A model generated the notes under the pieces. The model saw nothing but the letters and a program-made list of their open reading frames with translations, searched no databases and was not told where the DNA came from. This document shows positions 9,327 through 18,005 of a DNA stretch of 64,000 nucleotides, in pieces. Both the position numbers and the translations under genes were made by a program. How positions within the stretch are numbered: position 1 is the stretch's first letter; each line of letters begins with the position of its first letter. Source of the DNA: JBKBKC01 sp046294265 (GTDB lineage: Bacteria; Pseudomonadota; Alphaproteobacteria; Rhodobacterales; Rhodobacteraceae); the NCBI GenBank assembly GCA_046294265.1, contig JBKBKC010000002.1, positions 62,001 to 126,000 on the forward strand, written 5' to 3'.

Positions 9327-11255
9327 TCACCCCTTCCCCTCCAGCCACCGCCGCTTTGCCTCTTCCTGCCGCCCGAAGTCGCGCACCATGCCCTGGATGG
9401 CCACCTCGTCCGACTTGTCGGCATAGCGGAATTCCGAATCCGCATAGCGGTTGATCTCCTGCATCACCATCTCCACTGTCATCGGTGTGGTCAGGCCCCG
9501 GATCATCGCAAGTTTCTCGTCATAGCCCTTGAACAGGAACAGTTCGGGGTTTTCCATCCATTCGTCGGGCAGTTCGAAATCCATCGCCCGCACCTTGACC
9601 GCGTCAGTGATGTTCTTGATCGCCCGGCCGGTAAAGCGGGGGTCGGCCTCCTGGATCGCCTTGAGGTAGCGGCCGATCTTGGCGATGGTGTCCAGCGGGC
9701 CGACCTCGCGCGCCACCGTCTCCCAGACGCGGATCAACCCCTCCTCATGCGGGCGCGAATGGCTCTCGAAGCTGGCGGCGACCGCCTTCCTGATCTCTTG
9801 CGCGGCGAACAGCTCATGGTCGCCGAGGGGGATCCTGTGGTTCTTGCCCAGAAGCAGCGACAGGATGTCGATGTAATCCTCCCGCGTCTGCGGCCCGTCC
9901 ACGAGGAACCGCGCACCCGCCCGCTGGCGCAGCGCGTCGTCCACGTTCTCGGGGTAGTTACTGAACATCCCGAAGGTGCAGTTGCCGCGCACCACGGTAT
10001 TCGCCCCGGCAAAGGCGCCCATGAACACCGCCGTCACCTCTTGCTGGCCTGCCGAGGACTGCCGGTCGCCGCGCTTGCCCGCCACCTGGTCGATGTCGTC
10101 GATGGTGCCGAAGCCGATCACGGCGGGGTCGAGCACATTGTCCACAAAGGCACGCGCGTTCTGGCCGGATTTGCCCTGATAGCTGTCGATCTGGTCGATG
10201 CTGAAATTCTGGTAGCGGAAGGGGTATCCCGCCACCTGGCAATAGTCATGCAGAAGCCCCGCCATCATCTGGATCAGCGTGGTCTTGCCGGTGCCCGGTG
10301 CCCCGTCGCCCATGAAGGTGAAGATGAACCCGCCCATCTCGGCAAAGGGGTTGAGGCGGCGGTTGAAGTCATAAGCCATCAGCATCTTGGCCAGACGCAG
10401 GCTCTGATATTTGGCGATGTGGTTGCCCACCACCTCATGCGGTTTCTTGAACTGCATGGTGAGAGTGGTGCCCTTTGCCGCGCGCGCGGGCTTGAAACCG
10501 GCAAGGGTCAGGCTGTCGGCCTCCACGCGCCACGATCCGCCGGTGTAGGCGGCAACGCGGGGCGCGGTTTCTGCGCGGGACGCCACGCGGGTCATCAGTG
10601 CCTCGGCAAAGCCCGCGACGGTGGCCACCAGCCGCGTGTCGTCGGCGGCGTGGAGGGCGATGTCCTGGTCCAGTTCCCACAGCGCACCCTGGAGGGCGAG
10701 GGGGGCGTTGTCGGTCAGCACCTCCTCGACCGCGCCGATCTCGACCGTGGCCTCGGTCAGATGCGGGGCGAGAAGGAAGGCCGTGGCATTGGCCAGCACA
10801 TGCAGGGTCACCAGCGCCTCCGCCGCCAGAAGCTCGGTGAATTCGGCGCGGCGGGGGTCGGGCAGGCGGGATTCGAGATTGGCCTTCTTGAGTTCGACAA
10901 GGCCCGTGGCCTCGGAAAACGTCTCGGCCATCGCCAGGCTGATCGCCAGCGCCCGGCGCAGCGCGTGCAGCACCTGCGCCTGCACGGGCGAGATCAGGCC
11001 GTCGCCGGTGCCCTCGATCCGTTCGACCAGCCGTACCCCGCCGGGGCGCGCGGTCGGGCGGGTGACAAGGCCGGGCGTGGTGGAGCGGAAGCGCGGGCGG
11101 CCGGGGATGCCGGGGGACCGCTCTTCCGCCGTGACCGGCGTCATCGCGCGCGCCAGCCGGGGCGCGTGGTCGAACCCGGTGAGCAGGCCAAGGGCGGCCT
11201 CGTAATGACCGCGCACCTTCACCTCGGGTAGTTCCATCGTGTCGCGGGGGGTCAT
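9327..11255 (-). CDS. AAA+ ATPase
   Basis: This 642-residue protein has an N-terminal helical region (about 85-220) and an AAA+ module. The Walker A sequence is GDGAPGTGKTT (316-326), the Walker B region is VIGFGTIDDIDQ (379-390), and a sensor/arginine-finger region FSNYPENVDDALRQRAGARF lies at 431-450. There is no signal peptide or membrane segment. The DD pair in Walker B is consistent with active hydrolysis. The C-terminal lid (510-640) is helical. The best guess is a remodelling ATPase acting on the neighbouring coiled-coil and membrane proteins. The gene starts four bases after the stop of the upstream gene. An internal ATG seven codons in is an alternative start. The precise subfamily is not recognised. 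Confidence 0.85.
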   Translation of the reverse strand: MTPRDTMELPEVKVRGHYEAALGLLTGFDHAPRLARAMTPVTAEERSPGIPGRPRFRSTTPGLVTRPTARPGGVRLVERIEGTGDGLISPVQAQVLHALRRALAISLAMAETFSEATGLVELKKANLESRLPDPRRAEFTELLAAEALVTLHVLANATAFLLAPHLTEATVEIGAVEEVLTDNAPLALQGALWELDQDIALHAADDTRLVATVAGFAEALMTRVASRAETAPRVAAYTGGSWRVEADSLTLAGFKPARAAKGTTLTMQFKKPHEVVGNHIAKYQSLRLAKMLMAYDFNRRLNPFAEMGGFIFTFMGDGAPGTGKTTLIQMMAGLLHDYCQVAGYPFRYQNFSIDQIDSYQGKSGQNARAFVDNVLDPAVIGFGTIDDIDQVAGKRGDRQSSAGQQEVTAVFMGAFAGANTVVRGNCTFGMFSNYPENVDDALRQRAGARFLVDGPQTREDYIDILSLLLGKNHRIPLGDHELFAAQEIRKAVAASFESHSRPHEEGLIRVWETVAREVGPLDTIAKIGRYLKAIQEADPRFTGRAIKNITDAVKVRAMDFELPDEWMENPELFLFKGYDEKLAMIRGLTTPMTVEMVMQEINRYADSEFRYADKSDEVAIQGMVRDFGRQEEAKRRWLEGKG

Positions 11256-11259
11256 GGCG

Positions 11260-12399
11260 TCACCTCTGCGGGATCACGCGGCCGTTGGCGGCCACGACAA
11301 ACTTGCGGACATCGCGGAACCCCGGCGGGTTGCGTTCGGCCAATACCTGGAACGGGCGCTCGGGCAGGATCACCATGCGCTCGGTCCGCGTGGCGCCGGT
11401 TTCCACCCCGCGCCCCGTGAAGGGGTCGAGCGCAAAGACCTGCCGCTCGGCGGTGCTGAACCAGCCGGTCTTCACCGTCTCGCTGCGTTCCGCGATCAGA
11501 TCCTCCAGCGTCCAGACCAGCGCCCAGTCGTCGCCCTGCGCGGCCTGCGCTTCGGCCAGCACGTCCGAGATGGGGCCCGATTGCAGCGTGAAGGCGTGGG
11601 AATACATCGGGCCCAGATGGACGCGGCGCAGCCGATGCGGGTGCAACGTGTCGAAATCGGTGTCGAACCCCTGCGCGATGGTCAGCAGTTTCAGGCCCGC
11701 CAGCGACTGCGCCATCAGATGCGCCTGAACGGCGGGCCAGCGGCGGTCATCCTTGGGCAGGGCGGTGCGGCCCGAATCGTGCAGCTCCATCAGATAGACG
11801 ACGGGCAGGTTGACCTGCGTGTCATAGACGGCCCAGTTGAGCCGCCAGAACCGGCGCCCGTTCGCCTCGGACACCCATTGCGCCTGCGGATCGTTGCGGG
11901 GCCAGAAAAGGCCCCCCTGCCGCAGCGCCTCATAGTAAAGCCGCTGCGACAGGGCGAATTGCAACTGGGTCGGGATGATGAGGTCACCGACGATGGTGCG
12001 GATCATCCGGTCCTTCAACTCGGCCTCCGATGCCATCCCGGACAGGTGACGTTCGGCCTGCAGCGCGTCATTGGCCATGACCATCAGTTCCTGCGCCACC
12101 GGGAACCCGCTTTCGTGCCGGTCAAAGGTCAGCCGACCGGGCAGGGGGCCGTCGATGCGCCCCGTCATCAGGTATTTCAGCGACAGCGCCCGGAACGTGC
12201 GGCTGATGGCCATGACATACTGGCCGATCAGGCGCGCCTCCACGCGGCTCAGCCGCCCGTCGGTTTCCAGTTCGGCAGCCACGCGAGGCAAATGCGTGCT
12301 GATGCGCGCAAACTTGTCGAAATACCGCCGCGCGACCAGCGTGTCATAAAGCTCCGCATGGTCGTCGGTCAGGACCTTCTTGGCATCCGTCGCGGTCAC
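11260..12399 (-). CDS. conserved protein of unknown function in the AAA+ operon
   Basis: This 379-residue soluble protein uses a GTG start immediately after the upstream TAA (GAG TAA GTG). The N-terminal half is helical (DDHAELYDTLVARRYFDKFA, RLSRVEARLIGQYVMAISRT). The C-terminal half looks mixed alpha/beta and tryptophan-rich. No catalytic motif or named family is recognised with confidence. It could be one of the DUFs that accompany AAA+ genes in Rhodobacterales (DUF6384 comes to mind, weakly). Zero spacing to both flanking genes implies co-translation and a shared complex (inference). Confidence 0.75.
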   Translation of the reverse strand: MTATDAKKVLTDDHAELYDTLVARRYFDKFARISTHLPRVAAELETDGRLSRVEARLIGQYVMAISRTFRALSLKYLMTGRIDGPLPGRLTFDRHESGFPVAQELMVMANDALQAERHLSGMASEAELKDRMIRTIVGDLIIPTQLQFALSQRLYYEALRQGGLFWPRNDPQAQWVSEANGRRFWRLNWAVYDTQVNLPVVYLMELHDSGRTALPKDDRRWPAVQAHLMAQSLAGLKLLTIAQGFDTDFDTLHPHRLRRVHLGPMYSHAFTLQSGPISDVLAEAQAAQGDDWALVWTLEDLIAERSETVKTGWFSTAERQVFALDPFTGRGVETGATRTERMVILPERPFQVLAERNPPGFRDVRKFVVAANGRVIPQR

Positions 12400-13473
12400 T
12401 TACTCGCCATACAGGTTCTTGTCGTGTTTCTCGACGATGCTGGCAAATCGGCGGGCGAAGCGTTCGTCGGCCTTGGCCTTTTGCTCCAGGATCTTGCGGG
12501 CAAAGACCATGTGATCCTCATGCGCCTCCATCATCTCGGCCATGCGGGTGTTGGTGGCGCTGCCAATGGCGGCCATGGCCGATTGCGCCTCCTGATCGGT
12601 CTTGACGCCGATCTCGTTGATCCGGTGCGCCACGTCCTGCTGCTGCGCGGTCTTGAGGGACGCGGTGAGGGCGTCATAGAGGACCACGCGCTGCTTGGTA
12701 TCCGTCTGCAGCTTGTTGATCAGCACCATCTGCGTGGCGGCCTGGTTTTGCAGGCTGTCCACCCAGGTCTTGCCCTTTTCGATATAGCGCTCCAGCGTCT
12801 GGGACTTCGCGAGCTTCACCTGCTCGTCCTGCACCATGGCGTTGTATTGCTTGTTCAACTCCGCAAGCTCGGTTTCCAGCTTGGTGCGGGCGGCGGCATC
12901 CTGTTCCACGCTGATGCGGCCCTCAAGCTCGATGATCCGGGGGTCCATCTTCTGGATATCGACGCGCAGCGCCTCCAGTTCGCCCACCGTGGTTTCGCGT
13001 TCCTCCAGGGTGCCGGTCAGATTCGCCTCCACCGTCGCCTTGTGGCGGTTCAGCGTGTCGAGCTGGCTTTGCAGCAGCTTCACGATCACGTCCGACTTGC
13101 CGATCAGGTCCTGCAGCTTGGCGTCGATCGAGGCCGTGCGCAGGCGTTCCTGGCGCATCGATTCCGCCTTGCCGCGGGCAAAGATGCCGATGAAGCTTTC
13201 CATCCCGGTCTTCGACCGCATCTGGTCGAAATCCTTGGAGAATCCGGCCGTCACATCGTCAAGGCCCATGATCAGCTCGGCGATGTTGGCGTTCATCAGG
13301 TCGGTGTGCTTGTGCACGTCCTCGAGGCTCGCGTTCTCCACGTCGATGGCGGCCTCGCCCGCAAGGACCTTGGCGCGGGCGGTTTCGATCCGGCTGGTGA
13401 TGGTAGAGATTTTCGCCTGCGCCTCGGACACCTGCGCCTGGCTGTCACGGATCATCTTGTCAAAATCGGCCAT
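12400..13473 (-). CDS. long coiled-coil protein, distantly TelA-like
   Basis: The product is 357 residues, almost entirely heptad-patterned helix: SQAQVSEAQAKISTITSRIE, KSDVIVKLLQSQLDTLNRHK, LEGRISVEQDAAARTKLETE. It carries a central AELIMGLDDVTAGFSKDFDQ segment. The C-terminal part (INKLQTDTKQRVVLYDALTA, AAIGSATNTRMAEMMEAH) is reminiscent of the TelA/KlaA toxic-anion-resistance family, though shorter and without its clear signature. It has no membrane segment. It is the first gene of the six-gene operon; the ATG at 13473 was chosen because upstream codons lack coding character. It may form a scaffold or filament acted on by the AAA+ ATPase. Confidence 0.75.
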   Translation of the reverse strand: MADFDKMIRDSQAQVSEAQAKISTITSRIETARAKVLAGEAAIDVENASLEDVHKHTDLMNANIAELIMGLDDVTAGFSKDFDQMRSKTGMESFIGIFARGKAESMRQERLRTASIDAKLQDLIGKSDVIVKLLQSQLDTLNRHKATVEANLTGTLEERETTVGELEALRVDIQKMDPRIIELEGRISVEQDAAARTKLETELAELNKQYNAMVQDEQVKLAKSQTLERYIEKGKTWVDSLQNQAATQMVLINKLQTDTKQRVVLYDALTASLKTAQQQDVAHRINEIGVKTDQEAQSAMAAIGSATNTRMAEMMEAHEDHMVFARKILEQKAKADERFARRFASIVEKHDKNLYGE

Positions 13474-13588
13474 GGCCAACCCCCGGGTTGCTGATGAAAT
13501 CGACTTGGGGGACGGTATCGCAAATTGCATCCCGTCCGTCACCAGAAATTCGTTTGCCGCGATGGGGGATGGGGGCCAGACTGGCGCA

Positions 13589-14866
13589 ATGTCAAATGCC
13601 CGCCTGATGGCCGAAATCGACGCCCGCCGTGCCGACCTGATCCGGCTGACCCAGGATCTGATCCGCATTCCCACGCTGAACCCGCCGGGCGCGCGGTATC
13701 GCGAGATCTGCGAGTTTCTGGCGGCCCGGCTGGCGCCGCAGGGGTTCGAGGTGGACTACATCCGCGCGTTCGGTGCGCCGGGCGACAGCGATGCCTTTCC
13801 GCGCTGGAATCTGGTGGCCCGTGCCGGAGGCGAGGGGCCTTGCGTGCACTTCAACAGCCATACCGATGTGGTCGAGGTGGGCCACGGCTGGACGCACGAC
13901 CCCTTTGTCGGGGCGCTGGAGGGGGGGCGCATCTATGGCCGGGGCGCCTGCGACATGAAGGGCGGTCTGGCGGCCAGCATCATCGCCGCCGAGGCATTCC
14001 GCGCGGTCTGGCCCAACCATCCCGGCGCGGTGGAGATCAGCGCCACGGCGGATGAGGAGTCCGGCGGCTACGGCGGCGTGGCGCATCTGGCGGCGCAGGG
14101 CTGGTTCGCGCCGGGGCGTGTGGATCACGTCATCATCCCCGAACCCTTGCACAAGGACCGCATCTGCCTGGGCCATCGCGGCGTCTGGTGGGCCGAGATC
14201 GAGACGCGGGGGCGGATCGCCCATGGCTCCATGCCCTTTCAGGGCGACAGCGCCGTCGCGCATATGGGCGAGGTGCTGCACGAGATCGAGCATCGCCTGC
14301 TGCCTCGCCTTGCCGCGCGCCGCACGGCCATGCCGGTGGTGCCCGAGGGCGCGCAGGTCGCCACGCTGAACATCAACTCGATCCACGGCGGGCAGGCGGA
14401 ACCGGAGGGCGACGCGCTGCCCGCGCCTTGCGTGGCCGACCGCTGCCGCATCGTGATCGACCGCCGCTGGCTGATCGAGGAGGAGGCCGCAGAGGTGAAG
14501 GCCGAGATGCGGGGCCTGCTGGACGATGTGCAGGCCCGCCGCCCCGGCTTTTCCTATCAGATCCGCGAGTTGTTCGAGGTGGCGCCGGTGATGGCCCCCG
14601 CCGACGCGCCGGTGGTGCGCTCCACGGCGGCGGCCATCGCGCGGGTGCTGGGGCGGGCGCCGGAGATGGTGGCCTCGCCCGGCACCTACGACCAGAAACA
14701 CATCGACCGGATCGGGCGGCTGTCGAACTGCATCGCCTATGGCCCGGGGCTTTTGCACCTCGCGCATCAGCCCGACGAATGGGTGGGGGTGGAGGACATG
14801 ATGGACAGCGCGCGGGTGATGGCGCTGGTGCTGGCGGATCTTCTCGGTGTGGACAGCTCCGCCTAG
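13589..14866 (+). CDS. M20 family metallohydrolase (ArgE/DapE-type)
   Basis: This is a 425-residue zinc-dependent amidohydrolase/deacylase of the acetylornithine deacetylase / succinyl-diaminopimelate desuccinylase type. Metal-binding and catalytic motifs are present: NSHTDVVEVGHG (His91), GRGACDMKGG (Asp122) and SATADEESGG (catalytic Glu156, metal ligand Glu157). The dimerisation domain begins near 190 with RGVWWAEIETRGRIAHGSMP. The C-terminal SPGTYDQKHIDRIG and the HQPDEW region complete the site. Substrate cannot be assigned from sequence. The gene reads away from the AAA+ operon and overlaps the panC stop on the opposite strand by four bases. The start follows the onset of conserved sequence; an upstream in-frame ATG is less likely. 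Confidence 0.9.
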   Translation: MSNARLMAEIDARRADLIRLTQDLIRIPTLNPPGARYREICEFLAARLAPQGFEVDYIRAFGAPGDSDAFPRWNLVARAGGEGPCVHFNSHTDVVEVGHGWTHDPFVGALEGGRIYGRGACDMKGGLAASIIAAEAFRAVWPNHPGAVEISATADEESGGYGGVAHLAAQGWFAPGRVDHVIIPEPLHKDRICLGHRGVWWAEIETRGRIAHGSMPFQGDSAVAHMGEVLHEIEHRLLPRLAARRTAMPVVPEGAQVATLNINSIHGGQAEPEGDALPAPCVADRCRIVIDRRWLIEEEAAEVKAEMRGLLDDVQARRPGFSYQIRELFEVAPVMAPADAPVVRSTAAAIARVLGRAPEMVASPGTYDQKHIDRIGRLSNCIAYGPGLLHLAHQPDEWVGVEDMMDSARVMALVLADLLGVDSSA

Positions 14867-15699
14867 ACCGCGATGTTGTCGATCAGCCGCACCCCGTCCA
14901 GCGTTGCCGCCGCAAGCAACCGGCGCGGGCCGCCGGCGGCAGGCCCCAGCGTTTCGGCATCGCAAAGGTCGAGGTAATCCACCCCGTCAAAGCCCGCCTG
15001 CATCACCTCCGACCGCGCGGTGGCCAGCGACACGCCCGCATCCCCCCCCGCCCGGATCGCCGCCGCCGCCGCCTGCATGGCGCGGTAAAGCGCCGGGGCC
15101 GCCGCACGCGCCGCGCCCCCCAGCCGCGCGTTGCGCGATGACATGGCAAGGCCGTCCGGGTCGCGCAGCGTGGGGCAGCCTTTTACCTCGACGGCCATGT
15201 TCAGGTCGGCGGCCATGCGGCGGATCACCTGCAACTGCTGCCAGTCCTTTTCGCCGAAATAGGCACTGTCGGCCTGTGTCATGCCGAAAAGCTTGGCCAC
15301 CACCGTCGCCACGCCCGCAAAATGCCCGGGCCGATGCGCCCCTTCCAGCGGCACTGACAGGCCCGCCACGGTCACGGTGCTGGCAAAGCCGGGGGGATAC
15401 ACCTCCTCCGGCCCCGGCGCGAACACGGCATCCACGCCCTGCGGCGCCAGCAAGGCCAGATCGGCGGCCTCGGTGCGGGGGTAAAGTGCCAGGTCATCGG
15501 GGTTGTTGAACTGTGCGGGGTTGACGAAGATCGTCACGATCACCCGGTCGCACCCGCCCCGCGCCGCTGCAACCAGGCTCAGATGCCCCGCATGGAGCGC
15601 GCCCATCGTGGGCACCACGCCCACCGTCTGGCCCTCCGACTTCCACCCCGCCACCTCTGCGCGCAGGGCGGCGACATGGCGAAAGACCGGGGGCGTCAA
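14863..15699 (-). CDS. panC: pantothenate synthetase
   Basis: This enzyme joins pantoate and beta-alanine with ATP to give pantothenate, the coenzyme A precursor. The 278-residue product shows VGVVPTMGALHAGHLSLV (the HIGH-like ATP site), VTIFVNPAQFNNPDDL, GAHRPGHFAGVATVV and YFGEKDWQQLQVIRRM. DPDGLAMSSRNARL carries the KMSKS-like element. Length is normal. It overlaps panB by four bases (ATGA), so the two steps are translationally coupled. Confidence 0.97.
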   Translation of the reverse strand: MTPPVFRHVAALRAEVAGWKSEGQTVGVVPTMGALHAGHLSLVAAARGGCDRVIVTIFVNPAQFNNPDDLALYPRTEAADLALLAPQGVDAVFAPGPEEVYPPGFASTVTVAGLSVPLEGAHRPGHFAGVATVVAKLFGMTQADSAYFGEKDWQQLQVIRRMAADLNMAVEVKGCPTLRDPDGLAMSSRNARLGGAARAAAPALYRAMQAAAAAIRAGGDAGVSLATARSEVMQAGFDGVDYLDLCDAETLGPAAGGPRRLLAAATLDGVRLIDNIAV

Positions 15700-16538
15700 C
15701 CGCCAGCCCCTTTCGGCTTTGGCGCCTCGTCGGCAAAACCGTGCTCGGGGCCGGGAAAGCGGCCCGCCCGCACCTCTGCCGCATAGTCGGCAATGGCCTC
15801 GCCCGCCAGCGTGCCAAGATCGGCGTAGCGTTTCACGAACTTGGGGCGGAAATCGGTGAACATGCCCAGCATGTCGTCGACCACCAGCACCTGCCCGTCG
15901 CAGGCCGCCCCCGCCCCGATGCCGATGGTGGGGATGGCGATGCCCTGGGTGATCCGCGCGGCGAGCCCCGTGGGGATTTTCTCCAGCACAACGGCAAAGG
16001 CCCCCGCCGCCTCGACCGCCCGCGCATCCTCCACCATCGTCTCGGCCTCGGCCCCACGCCCCACCACGCGGTAGCCGCCCAGGGTGTTCACTGCCTGCGG
16101 GGTCAGCCCGATATGCGCCATCACCGGCACGCCGCGCGCGGTCAGAAAGGCGATGGTCTCGGCCATTGCCCGCCCCCCCTCCAGCTTGACCGCGGGCGCG
16201 CCCGTCTCGGCCATCAGGCGGGCGGCGTTGCGAAAGGCATGTGCGGGGCTTTCCTCATAGCTGCCAAAGGGCATGTCGATCACTGCCATGGCGCGGTTGA
16301 GGCCGCGCGTGACCGCCCGGCCATGCAGGATCATCATCTCCATCGTCACGCCGATGGTGGAGGGCAGCCCATGCACCACCATCCCCAGGCTGTCGCCTAC
16401 CAGCGCCACATCGCAATGCGCGTCCACCAGCCGCGCCATCGGCGTGGTATAGGCGGTCAGCACCACCATCGGAGCCTGGCCCTTGCGGGCGCGGATGTCG
16501 GGGGGCAGGACGGGGCGCTGGGGGGCGGTGGCGCTCAT
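15696..16538 (-). CDS. panB: 3-methyl-2-oxobutanoate hydroxymethyltransferase
   Basis: This enzyme catalyses the first committed step of pantothenate synthesis, adding a hydroxymethyl group from methylenetetrahydrofolate to ketoisovalerate. The 280-residue product carries VVLTAYTTPMARLVD, VALVGDSLGMVVHG (metal-binding Asp), MPFGSYEESP, AVKLEGG, VMAHIGLTPQ and IPTIGIGAGAACDGQVLV. It is the upstream gene of a panB-panC pair. Length and motifs are normal. Confidence 0.97.
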   Translation of the reverse strand: MSATAPQRPVLPPDIRARKGQAPMVVLTAYTTPMARLVDAHCDVALVGDSLGMVVHGLPSTIGVTMEMMILHGRAVTRGLNRAMAVIDMPFGSYEESPAHAFRNAARLMAETGAPAVKLEGGRAMAETIAFLTARGVPVMAHIGLTPQAVNTLGGYRVVGRGAEAETMVEDARAVEAAGAFAVVLEKIPTGLAARITQGIAIPTIGIGAGAACDGQVLVVDDMLGMFTDFRPKFVKRYADLGTLAGEAIADYAAEVRAGRFPGPEHGFADEAPKPKGAGG

Positions 16539-16692
16539 GGGCCGGGTCTCCCTCGGGCGTTGCTTTCCGGTGGTTATACCGGCCCTCCCGCGGGGGCACC
16601 AGCCGCATTCCCCCTTCGCTGCCGGGGCTTGACGACCTGCGGCGGGCGGGCCTCAATCCAGGCCTGCGCCTCACATCCGAAAGGTTCCAGCC

Positions 16693-17043
16693 ATGACCGC
16701 CCATCCCCTCCTCCTGCGCGTCGCGCGTGACGGCATAGCACCCGAGGTCACCCGACCCGACCCGGCCCTTGTGGTCGCGGGCGATCCCGAACACACCACC
16801 TGGAACATCGAGGAGGTGGACGGCCTCTGGTGCGGGATGTGGCAATCCACCCCTGGCCAGTGGCGCGTGAGCTATGCGGAGTGGGAATACGTGCATATCC
16901 TGGAAGGGGTCACGGTCCTGCATGGCGATGACGGCAGCACCGTCACGCTGAAAGCCGGGGACGGCTGGATCATCCGCCCCGGTTATGCGGGCATCTGGGA
17001 GGTGGTGGAGACGACGCTGAAAGAATACGTCATCCGCGCCTGA
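16693..17043 (+). CDS. small cupin protein (cupin_3 / DUF861 type)
   Basis: The product is 116 residues and consists of one cupin barrel. SYAEWEYVHILEGVTVLHGDDG and KAGDGWIIRPGYAGIWEVVE match the two cupin motifs of the cupin_3 (DUF861) group, which includes ureidoglycine aminohydrolase-like domains. The central E-Y-H-I-L-E-G segment is conserved. The substrate is unknown; many relatives act in small-molecule modification or sensing. It is monocistronic and ends six bases from the convergent L,D-transpeptidase. Confidence 0.85.
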   Translation: MTAHPLLLRVARDGIAPEVTRPDPALVVAGDPEHTTWNIEEVDGLWCGMWQSTPGQWRVSYAEWEYVHILEGVTVLHGDDGSTVTLKAGDGWIIRPGYAGIWEVVETTLKEYVIRA

Positions 17044-17049
17044 AAGACC

Positions 17050-17883
17050 TTACAGCGGCACGTTGTCCCCGCCCGTCACCGGCAGACCGTCGCGCGGATC
17101 ATCAAACACCGGGGGGCTGTCGTTCGCCAGCGCCTCGGGCCCGTAGATTGCCGCCGGATCGACGGTGCGCGCCGGAAGCTCGATCCCGCGCCCGAAGTTC
17201 TCGGGGTCCACCCGCAGCGACTCCGCCTCGGACCGCACATGGACCGGCGTGCCGAGTGGCACGATGTCGAAAAGGTGGATGATGTCCTGGTTGAACATGC
17301 GGATGCAGCCCGCCGACCCGGAATTGCCGATGGATTCCATGTCGTTGGTTCCGTGGATGCGGTAGTAGGTATCGCGCCCGCCCTTGTAGAGATAGAGCGC
17401 GCGCGCCCCCAGCGGGCTGCGCTTGCCGCCCGGGATGCCGCGCGAGAAGGGGCCATAGACGGCAGGCTCGGTGCGCAGCATGTTGCGGGTGGGGGTCCAG
17501 CCAGGCCACTTGCGCTTGACCTGGATCGTGCCGTTGCCGGAAAAGGCGCGCCCCGCCCGGCCCACGCCGATGGGATAGCGCACCGAATCCGCGCCCTCGC
17601 GCACGAAATACAGGAACTTGGCATAGGGATCGACGTCGATGGTGCCCGGCCCCTGTTCGCCCAGATAGGTGCCGGTAATGCGGCGGTTCGGGCTTTCGGT
17701 GAACTGCAGCGGGATCGGGGGCAGCGCATAGCCGCTGTCATAGATCGGCCCATAGGCCTGCAGATACCCCGTCTGGCCGATGCCATCGACCGTCACTGGC
17801 GCTGGGGCCGCGCAGGCCGTCAGCGCGGCAGTGCCGGAGAGCGACAGGAACAGGCGGCGGGACATCGGATCAACAGGACGCAT
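17050..17883 (-). CDS. L,D-transpeptidase (YkuD domain), probable lipoprotein
   Basis: This is a periplasmic peptidoglycan cross-linking enzyme. The YkuD motif appears as RIHGTNDMESIGNSGSAGC then IRM, with catalytic His and Cys 16 residues apart (H179 and C195 counting from an alternative GTG at 17889). The N-terminus MSRRLFLSLSGTAALTAC has a basic start, a hydrophobic run and an ALTAC lipobox, so it is probably lipid-anchored. The ATG at 17883 is preferred because GGAG lies 6 bases upstream; a GTG two codons earlier and an ATG six codons later are also in frame. The C-terminus carries a non-catalytic proline-rich tail. Confidence 0.9.
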   Translation of the reverse strand: MRPVDPMSRRLFLSLSGTAALTACAAPAPVTVDGIGQTGYLQAYGPIYDSGYALPPIPLQFTESPNRRITGTYLGEQGPGTIDVDPYAKFLYFVREGADSVRYPIGVGRAGRAFSGNGTIQVKRKWPGWTPTRNMLRTEPAVYGPFSRGIPGGKRSPLGARALYLYKGGRDTYYRIHGTNDMESIGNSGSAGCIRMFNQDIIHLFDIVPLGTPVHVRSEAESLRVDPENFGRGIELPARTVDPAAIYGPEALANDSPPVFDDPRDGLPVTGGDNVPL

Positions 17884-17933
17884 GGGCACTCCACAGTCAG
17901 CTTCACGGTGTCCGTAACAGGTGTCCGCCCAAG

Positions 17934-17972
17934 CGAAAAGGCCCGCGCGCCATATTCGGCGCGGGGCCCTTT
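17934..17972 (-). terminator. intrinsic terminator after the phytase-like gene
   Basis: On the minus strand a GC-rich stem (GGCCCCGCGCC / GGCGCGCGGGCC, loop GAATAT) is followed by TTTTCGC. It lies about 35 bases beyond the stop at 18006. A second short palindrome GGCCGCGCGCGGCC lies at about 17987-18000, between it and the stop. Confidence 0.75.
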
Positions 17973-18005
17973 CTGACGTTTGCGTGGCCGCGCGCGGCCT
18001 TTCGC

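Noticed and set aside
11239..13494. A 751-codon plus-strand frame opposite the unknown and coiled-coil genes of the AAA+ operon
   Set aside because: It has no motifs and simply mirrors the codon bias of the minus-strand genes, which have consistent starts and spacing.
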